Part shown: in pieces, positions 36,373-47,886 of the stretch | How the letters are laid out: every line of letters begins with the position of its first letter | Position numbering within the stretch: the stretch's first letter is position 1 | DNA from: Vigna angularis | Taxonomy: Eukaryota; Streptophyta; Magnoliopsida; Fabales; Fabaceae | Assembly: GCF_016808095.1 (NCBI RefSeq) | Contig: NC_068976.1 | Location: 19,066,371 to 19,130,370 of the forward strand | Length of the DNA: 64,000 bases | Reading direction: 5' to 3' | The notes under the pieces: model-generated | The model's database searches: none | What the model was told of the DNA's origin: nothing | What the model saw: the letters and a program-made list of their open reading frames with translations, nothing else | Program-made: the position numbers and the translations under genes

Positions 36373-36468
36373 GTCTAATTCTATTATCTCTTCTTACCAT
36401 TATGATTCCAGAACAATCTTTTTTATATTTAGTGTTTGTTTTTAAATTTTGTAATATTTGAACTTTTG

Positions 36469-39400
36469 TTAAGTGGGGTGTCATGTTAAAATTTTTGTGA
36501 GTTTTTTAATATTTTAAATATTTGATGCTTAGTATGAAAAAGTGTAGTTAGTTTTAGTAATCCTTTTAATTAGTAAATGTGTGCCTTACTAGTTACTTTT
36601 ACATTTAAAATATATTTTTAAATGTAAAGTAATATATTTTTAGTTACATGTTATCCATTATTCCGTATATAGCAAATATTTGTGTTGAAATGATATTTTA
36701 AAGTTATTAGAATTGTTTTTTGTATACTAAATAATAAGTTACTTTCTACATTTTGCATTAATAAATTATTATGCCATATTAAACATTGTTTTTTATTTTA
36801 AAAATTGTCTTTACTTTTATCGAACAAGTTTTTTCTTGTCTTTTTCTGTAAGGTAAGGTTCGAGGAAAATATTATTTTGAGAAAGATTTACATTTTAAGG
36901 ATTATTTGGTTTGGAATTAATTTTTAAAATATGTATTAATTTATTAAAAGGTTAGATATCAATCTTTTTATTCATCAATTTTTTTCAAATATAACTTTTT
37001 CATTCTATATATATATAAATTTAATATCTTTGAACATTTAGTTTTTTTCTCGTTTACTAATAGAAAATGATTCAAAATTGTGCATTTTTATTTTATACAT
37101 TAATTCACTAATTCTAATTTTTATAAATAGACGTGAATAAACCATAATCTTTTAATATGAAAATAATTCTTTATGCCAAATATTTCTTATTTTTTGTGCA
37201 CAACTATTAAGTGTACTATTTTTTATACTTTTTAAATTTGATTTATGGGAGTTTCCATGAATTAACTTTAATTAAAAAGAAGTTTTCAAATATTTGAAAA
37301 GTGAAAGGAATTTTGAAATTGTTTTGATCATCACAAAAATAATGTTAAAGAATAGGACAATAAAGGTGAACTAAACATGTCTTTTTTTAATGATAGAAAG
37401 ATTGTTATTTTGGTACCAAAGAATAAATATATTATGGGAATCATATTTTGATGAAAGGTTGGACAAATATTTGTAAAAAGAAAATAAGCAGGTGTATGTG
37501 GGATTGAATATAAGAGAAGAAGAAATTATAAGAGACAAATAAAATATGTTCTTTTTAGTATTAAATTTTTCAAAATATGATATTTAATTATCTGGAGTAT
37601 TTACAGGATGTGTAAGTGAAAGAAGTAGAATAAAAATTGTTTTTAGTATTGAATTATTGTTAATATTATATTTCTTTTTATTTTTTATGTTTAAAGAAAT
37701 TATTTCATAAATATTTGAACGATTTTAAAGACAAACATTCCCTCTTTAATGAGAATGAAAATAAAATAATAAAATACAAATTTGCAAAATGTACCAAAAA
37801 TTAAAAAATATATATATTTAATATGAAAGCACTGCACTTGTTAAACCTATAAAGAAAAATGTATAATGAATGAAGTACAAAATAAATTTGATAGACCAGA
37901 ATGGAAATTTGGGGGAGAAGAATGGTGGTGGAATAAGCCTTTGCTCACATTTCAATCTAAACAAGAAATAAAGAAAAAAAAGAATCATGCGTTTCGAATT
38001 CAAAATTTTGAAAAAAAAGACTTTTCTTTATACATTCCAGAATATGACTTTTTTTTTATACATTTTGAAAAAGGAAATTATTTTTAGATTTGAAAATACA
38101 TTTGAAAACACCTATATTTTTGTATTTTGAAAAGATATATTTTGGATTTTATTTTAAATTTTGGATTGGTATATCAGAATATATAACAAATTTCGAAATC
38201 AAGTGTTCCGAAAAGTAATTTTGGTTTCAAAAATATCTTTTTAGAACATTTATTTCCAAAATTTCTTTCTATGATATATAAATTTTTATTATATTTTTAA
38301 TGAGAAAAAGTTTGGAGAGTGTCACCTTTGTGGGTGTGTGAAAAGAAAGACGGGAAGGTGCAAGAAGAAACATAGCCTTAACCCCACGCTAATAAGGGTC
38401 CACCCAAATATGTGTCTGACTGATCTAAAACTAAATTTTGATGGTGAAATAATAGTTGGAGAAACTAGGTAGTATGATGAAAATTGAAAATGAACAGAAA
38501 TTAGAAAACCTAGAAAGAGTAATGAATCAAGTCTGAACCCCGAAAAGTTAATGGACATAACTGGTTGCATCATGTTACTAGGTAATCGTTACATAAACTC
38601 ACCTAAACTAACTCTGACTACTCTTTCAAGTTATTCAATTAGCAAGTTCTTAGGTAATTTTTCTCATCAAGTTTATTTTTACAGGTTTAAGTCACTTTAA
38701 TAGCATAAGTAATAAAAATCACTGTATAAAACTATATCAAAGTGCTAAAAAATTACAAAGAAAAATATAGTATAGACAAAATCAGTCTCGTTAGACGAGT
38801 GATTTACTCATTAAACGAGATCATAATTCACAAAGTTAAAGATGCAGGAAAACTTCATTCATTGGGAGAGTGTATCTTTCATTAAGCGATATTATTTTAA
38901 TTGAAAGTCAAATAAGCAAAGTTGTCTTATTCACTATGCGAGATAAAACTCGTTGGATGATTCATGAAAATCTCCCATTATCTTATTTGTTGAGTTAGCG
39001 AGACACTCACTCAACAATTTTTGGAGAATTTTCTTCCAATGCTCACTTGTTGGTAGAGCCATGGTGTTGTTCAAGAAAAAAGTGGTTTTTATTTAAGATA
39101 TTTTAGGTGTTTATGAGGATAATTAATATATGAAATGTTTTAATAAGTGGATTGGATTACGAAATTATTAAGTATGAAAGGAAAAGATTGTAATGTAAAA
39201 ATTGTATTAAATTATAAATGCTTTGATATATAGATTTATGTTGTAATGAAAGTAGAAATACTTTGTAAGATAAAAGTTGTTTACTCTTGTGTGTTGTGGT
39301 ATATTGAATGATGATTATATGAGGGGTTATCTAGACTCTACTAAGTATTATAATTCACATAAAAGAAGATATTTAGGTAGTGTGAGTCAAATATTTGTAT

Positions 39401-41529
39401 GATGAAAATTGATATAAAAGATAACTTTTCTGGCATGTCATGATGAACTAACCTTGTTATATGGAATGTCCTTAGGTCTATCATGTGACTAGGTAAAGCC
39501 CTGATATCATATACCAAAATCTATTGCGATCCATATAATAGGTGTAAAATCTCAAAGTCTATTCAACGTACAAAAATCCTCCAAAGGTAGAACTTGTAGT
39601 TGATCTAAATATATATGTGTAACTCATGAATTGATTGTGAATGCTTGCTATGTTAATTCTTTTTAAATATTTATAAGTCTATTTCATTTTAAATATACTA
39701 ACTTATCTTGGTTGTGGTTATGTCTCTATCTATTATGATTGTGTGTTATACACGGGAGAAGAAGATAGTAAATATGTGTGACATCAACAATGAAATCATC
39801 ATAAGAGACCATAAATATTTGGAAGCTACTTGTGTATTTTATTTTATAATTATAGAATTTTTATTCCTTTAATAAAGACTTTGTTTTGAAAAAACTTTTT
39901 TCACCCTCTAATACTTAGACCATACATATGTAGTTGATACGATTTAACACTAATTATAGAATACTTTAAACCAGTACACCAATTTTACTACTATTATAAT
40001 TGTTTAACTGCTCTTACCTAAATTGTAAGTCACTCTCAACAAGTGTTCCACTACCTCTAAAGATATTTACTCATATAAAACTTATTTGTACGTAAGAAAA
40101 TTAACTATCTAATCACACTCTAACAATCTTAATAAAATAAGTCCCTAAATATCTCCTATCAATATATCATTTATTTATTTGAATTTTTTTTTTAAATAAT
40201 ATAATTTATTTCAATGAAAAATAAGAATTTGAAAATAATATCTTAAACAACTAAATTAATAAAATTTGAAGTTTAACTATTAAATATTTTTTAAATATTT
40301 AAGTTTAATTAATATTATTTTTGGTAAATTTTTTTTGTTAAATATTATATCTTAAAATAAATATTTTGAAATAAAATTTTATGTTAAAAGGAAATTCAAT
40401 TATTTATTAGAATATAAATTTAAGATATTTTACTTTATCCAAATAAGTACTTAAAAAATAAAGTGAATTTAATTATAAAAAATTTAAACATAGTACATTT
40501 TAATATTTTGAAATTATTGAAATTTTTCATACAAACAATGCAATTAATTATAAAAAAAACAACATAATAATAATCATAAGTCAGTAAACATATATTTTTA
40601 AAGAAAAAAACATTAATCAAGATATCAAAATACTTTACAGTACTGTTTCCTTTAGATTTTTAAAGTTATATACTTTTATAAATGTATTGTCAAATTTATA
40701 AAATTGTATACAAATTATATTATTAAACAATAATTTGTAGGAATGTTAACAAAATTTTATATTATTGAGAATTTTAAAATTATGCATAAATAAAAATTAC
40801 ATATTTAAAATTTGAAAAATAATAAGATTATTATCATTTAGTACCTTCGCGATCCTAAATGCATCAATTAAATTTTGTGAGTTCTCAAGTTGGAAATTTA
40901 AATATAAATAAAATTACTAATAATTTAAATGATAGTACCATTATAAAATTACTGTCTTTTAATATATCTCATAAAGTGACTTAAATATTTTTATTCTTCA
41001 ATTGAAAAGAAGAATGTTTATATTTTTTATACTCTAATATAATGATTCTTTGGTATTCTTTTATGTCTCTAAAATAACAATTAGATATGAAATTTAAACG
41101 AAACCAAACTTATCATAAAACATTATTTTATGTTGCTAAATTTTAATTCCAAACTTAAAAATCAAGGAGAATTCGATTCATTTTTTTATTATCCTAACAT
41201 AACGCTAACAATTTTCTTTCTATATAAAAAAACAAATAATTTTGACATAAATGATTACTTGATTTGGAAAACATAAGTTAGAAAGTCAAATTGATAATAA
41301 GAAAGGTGAAAAAAATAATATAAAAACAAAGTCTCCATGATGTTCTTTGTAAATTCATAAAATTTAAAATAATATTTCCTATACACTTGGGTGCATATAT
41401 ATGCATTCAAATTCATTTCAAATTATTGTTTGGTGGAAAGATATAGGAAGAAAACCAGAATTAAAATTTAATTTGTTTAATTTTTGGTACAAACAATATT
41501 ATGAATCCTAATTCCTGAATATGGAAGAA
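36469..41529. other. Spacer between the two HSP90 copies
   Basis: About 5 kb, very AT-rich, no gene. 37960-38470 has repeated TTTTGAAAA/TTCCGAAAA words and a GTGCAAGAAGAAA block like those at 23460-23990 and 6020-6170. 38750-39960 is less AT-biased and holds phrases such as GACTAGGTAAAGCCCTGATA and ACACGGGAGAAGAAGATAG that look like a decayed long LTR, but no termini or target duplication could be placed. 40140-41460 is extremely AT-rich. Confidence 0.5.
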
Positions 41530-41970
41530 AATATCAGTTGCAACCCAACCAATCACTACAATTATATTATCTTTTAAATGAAATATTATGATCATATAAA
41601 TTAATTTACAAATCACATAAAAATGTTCAGGCATAACATAACATATAAGTGATATTTTTCTAACCTGCAGTTGGAAAAGATTAAAATAAATTATTTTAAA
41701 AATTTTAAAAACCAAATTTAACATTTTTAAATTGAAGGGACTAAACAAATACAAAAATGAATTAAAGAATTAAAAAAAATGTAAAATTGAAGCTTTTAAA
41801 AGTAAGAGGTTAGTATAACATTTTTTAAGGTTAAATTTGAAATTAAAATAAGATAAGAGTGAATTTAATTTGTATTTTGTACTATTGAAATAAACCATTT
41901 TAATTCATAAAAATAAACTAGGGAAGTGGGTCCGGTAAATATGACGACTAAACATGGGTAGTTAGAGATT

Positions 41971-41984
41971 AGAAGGATCTAGAA
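41971..41984 (+). promoter_or_regulatory. Heat-shock-element-like site, HSP90 copy 2
   Basis: Identical AGAAGGATCTAGAA, 129 bp before the ATG at 42113, preserved although surrounding promoter sequence has diverged from copy 1. Confidence 0.6.
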
Positions 41985-42112
41985 GACCAAAACCCTAGCG
42001 AGCACTCCTACTTAAATTCACACGGCTACTGCTTCCTTGCTCCATTTCCTTCTTTTGCATCTTCCATTCTCTCTTTTCCTGAATCTCAAACTCCATAGAA
42101 GGCAGATCCAAA

Positions 42113-45030
42113 ATGTCCGAGACCGAGACGTTCGCTTTTCAGGCGGAGATCAACCAGCTTCTCAGTCTTATCATCAACACCTTCTACAGCAACAAGGAGA
42201 TTTTCCTTCGTGAACTTATTAGCAATGCCTCGGATGTAAGATTTTTCTCTGTTCTTGTGCTGTTTCTGATGTTTATTATTCTTGTTTGGTTTGCATCATC
42301 TTATGTTTTAGTTTCTATCATTTTTGACTCTGTGTTTTTTGTTGTTGTGATCTGTGATAGTTTTATGTCATTGTTTGAACTTCTTCTGTTATAAAGTCTA
42401 CTGGATTTATTATATTGAAACTCTTGATCCATTAATTGTTATTTCTGTGATTTGCGGGCATATGATGATTTACTTCATTGTGATAATGTGTTTTCAGTTG
42501 TTGTTTCATGTTAGAGTTGTTGCTTCATGGTAAAGCCATGTTGTTTCATGGTAACCATGCCGATAATTCTTTTTATTGTTACTGTTGTTGAAACCCTAAA
42601 CCCTAATTAGAAAACTATTGTTAATGGGTTTCATTCACCTTTTTTTTGTGTTCTGTGCCTGTGAGTATATTTTTTGTTTGGTTCATTGCATGTCAATTTT
42701 TTACAGTTGGTATATTTGTAAAATAAATAATTATATTGTAAGCTAAATACAATCCTAATTTGAAACAACCTTTAGGAGACATTCTCGTATATAATTCTTA
42801 ATTATTTCGAAATGTATAGCTTTGCATTTTTATTCTCGTTCTGAACCAAATCCTTAGGGTTATATATGATTTCTGTTTACTGTTCTTTTTTGGGGGTATA
42901 TTTGATTTCTGTTTGCTGTTCGTTTTTGGTGTTATATCTGATTTCTGGCATGTGTTTACCTGTACAGGCTTTGGACAAGATTCGATTTGAGAGCCTTACT
43001 GACAAGAGCAAGCTCGATGCTCAGCCAGAGTTGTTCATCCACATTATTCCTGACAAGACCAACAACACATTGACTATCATTGATAGTGGTGTTGGCATGA
43101 CTAAGGCTGGTAAGTTACTATGCTTTGTCATTATTTATTAAATTTTTGTTCTTTTAAGGTATTTTTTTTTAATTCTTGTGGTTTTTATGTTCCAGATTTG
43201 GTGAACAACTTGGGTACAATTGCGAGGTCTGGGACCAAGGAGTTCATGGAAGCCCTGGCTGCAGGTGCTGATGTGAGCATGATAGGTCAGTTTGGTGTTG
43301 GTTTCTACTCTGCTTATCTTGTTGCCGAGAAGGTTATTGTTACATCAAAGCACAATGATGATGAGCAGTATGTTTGGGAATCCCAAGCTGGTGGGTCCTT
43401 CACTGTGACAAGGGATACAGATGGCGAGAGTCTTGGCAGGGGAACAAAGATAATCTTGTATCTAAAGGAAGATCAGCTTGAGTATCTTGAAGAGCGTCGT
43501 TTGAAGGACTTGATAAAGAAGCATTCTGAATTCATCAGTTATCCAATTTCTCTCTGGATTGAGAAGACTACGGAGAAGGAGATTTCTGATGATGAGGATG
43601 AGGAAGAGAAGAAGGAAGAGGAGGGCAAGGTTGAAGAAGTGGATGAAGATAAGGAGAAGGAAGAGAAAAAAAAGAAGAAAATTAAGGAGGTGTCTCATGA
43701 GTGGTCTCTGGTGAACAAACAGAAGCCTATCTGGATGAGGAAACCGGAAGAGATTACAAAAGAGGAATATGCTGCTTTCTATAAGAGTCTTACCAATGAT
43801 TGGGAAGAACATTTGGCTGTTAAGCACTTCTCTGTAGAGGGTCAGTTGGAGTTTAAGGCTATCCTCTTTATCCCAAAGAGGGCACCTTTTGATATCTTTG
43901 ACACAAGGAAGAAGCCTAACAACATTAAACTGTATGTACGCAGAGTCTTCATCATGGACAACTGCGAGGAGTTGATTCCAGAATATCTTAGCTTTGTTAA
44001 GGGTATTGTGGATTCTGAGGACCTTCCTCTTAACATTTCTAGAGAAATGCTGCAGCAAAACAAGATTTTGAAGGTCATCCGCAAGAACTTGGTTAAGAAG
44101 TGCGTTGAGCTTTTCTTTGAAATTGCTGAGAACAAGGAAGATTATAACAAGTTCTATGAAGCCTTCTCTAAGAACCTTAAATTGGGTATCCATGAGGATT
44201 CCCAGAACAAGTCAAAGCTAGCTGAATTGCTGAGGTATCACTCAACCAAGAGCGGTGATGAGATGACTAGCCTGAAGGACTATGTTACCAGGATGAAGGA
44301 AGGACAGAGTGACATCTACTACATTACTGGTGAAAGCAGGAAAGCTGTAGAGAATTCCCCCTTCTTGGAAAGGCTGAAAAAGAAGGGATATGAGGTGCTT
44401 TTCATGGTTGATGCTATTGATGAATACGCCGTTGGTCAGCTTAAGGAATTTGAGGGAAAGAAGTTGGTGTCTGCTACCAAAGAAGGGCTAAAACTTGATG
44501 AGAGTGAAGACGAGAAGAAAAGGAAGGAAGAATTGAAGGAGAAATTTGACGGTCTTTGCAAGGTGATAAAGGATGTGTTGGGTGACAAGGTGGAGAAGGT
44601 TGTGGTGTCTGATCGTGTTGTGGATTCTCCATGCTGTCTGGTGACTGGTGAATATGGTTGGACAGCTAACATGGAAAGGATAATGAAGGCGCAGGCATTG
44701 AGGGACAGCAGTATGGCTGGATACATGTCAAGCAAGAAGACGATGGAGATTAACCCTGAGAATCCCATCATGGATGAGCTGAGGAAGCGTGCAGATGCCG
44801 ACAAGAATGATAAATCTGTGAAGGATCTCGTTCTCTTGCTCTTTGAGACTGCTCTTCTAACTTCTGGATTCAGCCTTGATGATCCCAACACTTTCGGTAA
44901 CAGAATTCACAGGATGCTGAAGCTTGGACTCAGCATTGACGAAGATGCCGGTGAAGCTGATGCTGACATGCCACCTCTGGAAGATGCTGATGCTGATGCT
45001 GAGGGCAGCAAGATGGAGGAAGTTGATTAA
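42113..45030 (+). CDS. HSP90: Cytosolic HSP90 chaperone, tandem copy 2
   Basis: Exons 42113-42235, 42968-43109, 43196-45030 give 699 aa with the same domains, charged linker and MEEVD tail as the upstream copy. By eye the proteins are identical except residue 175, Thr in copy 1 (TKITLYL) and Ile here (TKIILYL), from one C to T change at 43454. Exon 1 carries six silent differences in 123 nt, exon 2 two in 142, and exon 3 roughly two dozen in 1,835 with an apparently identical stretch of about 640 bp (43760-44390). Intron 2 is nearly identical, intron 1 is not. This pattern suggests gene conversion. Intact; expected to be functional and redundant with copy 1. Confidence 0.98.
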
Positions 45031-45120
45031 ATCTAACTCTATTGTCTCTTTTCACTATTGTGATTCCAGAACAATCTTTTTTATATTTAGTGTTTGTTTT
45101 TAAATTTTGTAATATTTCAA

Positions 45121-45939
45121 CTTTTGTCAGGTTTCATTTTGTCAGTTTGTTTTGAGTTGTCTTATATCTCAAATATTTATCAGGATGGAGGGAGTCGATT
45201 GAATCAAACTCTATTTTCTTTTAGAAATTGTGATTGCAGAGCTTTTTCTTATGTCAAACTTTTTACTATGAAAAAAATGAAATTTGAAATATAGTTAAAA
45301 ATGTAAAATATATAGCGGAATTGTATGTTTTGTTTTTCTCCTTATAAGCTTTGTAACTTTTTTAATTTTTAATTTTATTTTTTATTTTAACATCTTAAAC
45401 ATTTTGTTTTTGCATTTTACATAAATAAATTATGATACTGTATTTGTGGAATTTTATTTTCATTTTTATAATTATAGTTCGACTTTTCACACATCAACCC
45501 GTTTTTCAAGTAAAATCTTCCTTCTACCCCTAATATCAGAAAATGACTTTTAAATCTAATCATTGATTCCACTATAATTAGAATACCAATTTCTTATAAT
45601 ATGTTAATAATTATCCTGAAATTGTTTGATTTATTATTATTTGATGAAGAATTTAAAATCTACTTAAACCTTAATAATGAAATAAAAGAAAATGACAAGA
45701 ATTTTCATTAGCCTAATCTAAAAAAAATGCTTAAGTAAGAGGAGAACCATGATTGGAAAGATAAAAAGAGTGTTATTTTGATCCAATAAAAGAAAAATAG
45801 TAGTATATTATTATACTATACAAGCTTGGTCAAGTAAAAGAGAAAAAAGTAAGAAACGTATACACATAGTTGATTATAAGATGAGAGTTGTTTCCATTGA
45901 AACATTTGATGTAAATATGAGAAGAAGCCATGGACGATT
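45121..45939. other. Spacer between HSP90 copy 2 and the small CLCSPTTH protein gene
   Basis: AT-rich; contains the 3' end regions of two convergent genes. Nothing else supported. Confidence 0.6.
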
Positions 45940-46233
45940 TCACTGTGGTTGGAGTGAGGGTTTGAAGTCCCTTGCAGACAAAGCAGAGTTTGTATGACGC
46001 ATTGCAGCACGGTGGTGGCGACACCTGAAGGAGCCAGCATGTGTGGTGGGTGAGCAGAGACAATCTCTCTTCTCACTACAAGACCTCTTCAATGCGCATT
46101 CACTTGTCGGTGAATCAGACTCATTTACTTTCAAACCTGGGATTTCTACTTCTGTTCCATTCACATGCTTTACTTTGATGCAATTTTCCTTTTCCATAAC
46201 CTTTCCCTCCATCCCTTTCCTATCCATTTTCAT
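45940..46233 (-). CDS. Small plant protein with CLCSPTTHxGSFRCRxHR motif (serine-rich protein-like)
   Basis: 97-aa ORF, single exon. Its signature CLCSPTTHAGSFRCRHHR at about residues 58-75 is the conserved core of a family of small land-plant proteins annotated only as serine-rich protein-like; most members read CLCSPTTHPGSFRCRLHR, so here Ala replaces the usual Pro. The N-terminal part is lysine/glutamate-rich, with in-frame Met codons at residues 1, 3, 8 and 13, so the start is uncertain. No signal peptide or membrane segment. The four Cys/His-rich positions suggest metal binding, but that is only inference. Function unknown. Confidence 0.75.
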   Translation of the reverse strand: MKMDRKGMEGKVMEKENCIKVKHVNGTEVEIPGLKVNESDSPTSECALKRSCSEKRDCLCSPTTHAGSFRCRHHRAAMRHTNSALSARDFKPSLQPQ

Positions 46234-47886
46234 TCAATCAACAATTTACCAACAATTACATGTGTCAGATGCTAACAATATCCTATGATTTGTGTCTAAG
46301 AACATGCATGGAGGAGATAATAAAAGAAGACTTAATTACCTCATTATTGTACTTTTATCTTAATTTTTTATTAGAAATAATTCAAATATGGCTTTAATTT
46401 CCATTAAACAAAATTAGATGTTATATAAAAAAAATCCATAATAATTCACATAAATGGTTGGATTCAATGGAAAGATACACTATCAATAAGATGTGAACTT
46501 AATTACATAAAAAATAGACATTATTTTTTACTCAAAATTTTAAAATAATGAATTAATAAATCTTTAATTTTATATAATGTTCTACTTTCTTATTTTTATT
46601 CAAACCTCACACTTAGAATTTTAACATAAATGTCCATCATTATGTCATGATTTTATTTGAATTTGAGTTATATGGTATATGATATGCTAATGAGTTAACC
46701 CGTAATTATGCTGCATGACAAGATGTATTTACATTTTGTAAATGTTGAAGGCAATAGTGAAGGAAATGTAGAAAGAATACCTAGATAATCGAGAAGGTTT
46801 CCAGAAAATATGATGTTCTTCCGTGGATGGATTGCTTGTTTGACAAAAGGGTGTGATTAATTGTCTGCAAAAAAAAAGAAGAGAAAAATGATCCCTAAAC
46901 GAAGATTCGGATAAACTTAATGACAAGTCGCTAACCAATTAAATGTTGTTTAAAAAATGTGTGGTGTTTACTCTCTCAACAATTTATGGCCACAAGTTCT
47001 CAAAATGCTCTGTTTCCATTTTTCTTCTCGACCTAGTTGGACATGAACAATCAAATTTCTAATAATTTCACACCTTCTTAACCTCTTTCTAACTTTCTTT
47101 ATTTTGACCCACCCATTTTGCTTCTCCATTTTGCCACACGTTCAGTCTTAAATTTACCTCATTATTCTGTCTTCCATTTCCATTTTGAAAGCTATTTTAG
47201 GTAATTTTACACTAAGAAATAATAATAATAACATCATTTGAACAAGTTTATTTAGCTGTTGATTTTATTTTACTATATTATATGTGCAAATAAATCATAT
47301 TTGTTCATTTTTGTGAACCCTCACCACCATTGCAAAATGAAGTAAGCATATAATAATAATAGTAGAATTTTGTTGAAGTTAAAGAAACAAATCCCACAAC
47401 AGGGCCATTAGAAATAGAAAATGATTTATGGGCACCCCATATCTAATTAAAACCAATAAGAGAAAGTATTAATAAAATGTTTTAAGTCCTAAGTTTTTGA
47501 TCAATCATTACTCATCCAAAAGTTATAGTAGATAAAAAAGTAATAGGAGAACATAACTATGACAACAAGTAGGGAAGAAATATATTATTTGCTTTATTTT
47601 TTCCCCTATAGGATGCTTGTCTCACAATATTTTCATATGGCAATAAAAGAACTCCATTAATTTGAAAGACTATGGGATTCATCACCTACAACCAAGTATA
47701 TATATAGTATAGTTTTGGCCACTGGTGAGCTATTCTGTACAAATGTAACCTCACTCAAGTGACCATTGTAAAGTAGTATAAAAGACCAAAAACTAAGGAG
47801 AAAAAAAAGGAAAAAGAGAGGGTAATATCAGCAGTATACATGTGAACAAATAAGATTAATCCTTTTGACTGTTGTTTAAGCTATTT
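46234..47886. other. Spacer between small CLCSPTTH gene and RING gene
   Basis: AT-rich, with a dispersed repeat copy at 46470-46600. On the minus strand 46780-46865 looks exon-like (TTTTTTTTGCAG before it, CTAG/GTATTC after it) but carries no recognisable domain; it could be an untranslated first exon of the small gene or chance. Confidence 0.45.
46470..46600 (-). repeat. Dispersed ~150-bp repeat, copy 3 (inverted)
   Basis: Reverse complement carries AGTAGAACATTATATAAA, GATTTATTAATTCATTATTT and CACATCTTATTGATAGTGT in the family order. Confidence 0.6.

Larger units (their letters stand above)
32580..36468 (+). repeat. Tandem duplication unit 1 (HSP90 gene plus flanks)
   Basis: Homologous to 41530-45120. 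Alignable upstream DNA begins near 32580 (ATCACAACAATTATTTTATT here, ATCACTACAATTATATTATC in the other copy) and alignable 3' UTR ends near 36468. Flanks and intron 1 are clearly diverged; the rest is nearly identical. Confidence 0.8.
41530..45120 (+). repeat. Tandem duplication unit 2 (HSP90 gene plus flanks)
   Basis: Partner of 32580-36468. The unit is shorter mainly because intron 1 is 732 bp here against 1,016 bp in unit 1. Same orientation. Confidence 0.8.

Noticed and set aside
46780..46865. Exon-like segment on the minus strand
   Set aside because: Has acceptor- and donor-like borders but no recognisable protein; could not be tied to a neighbouring gene.
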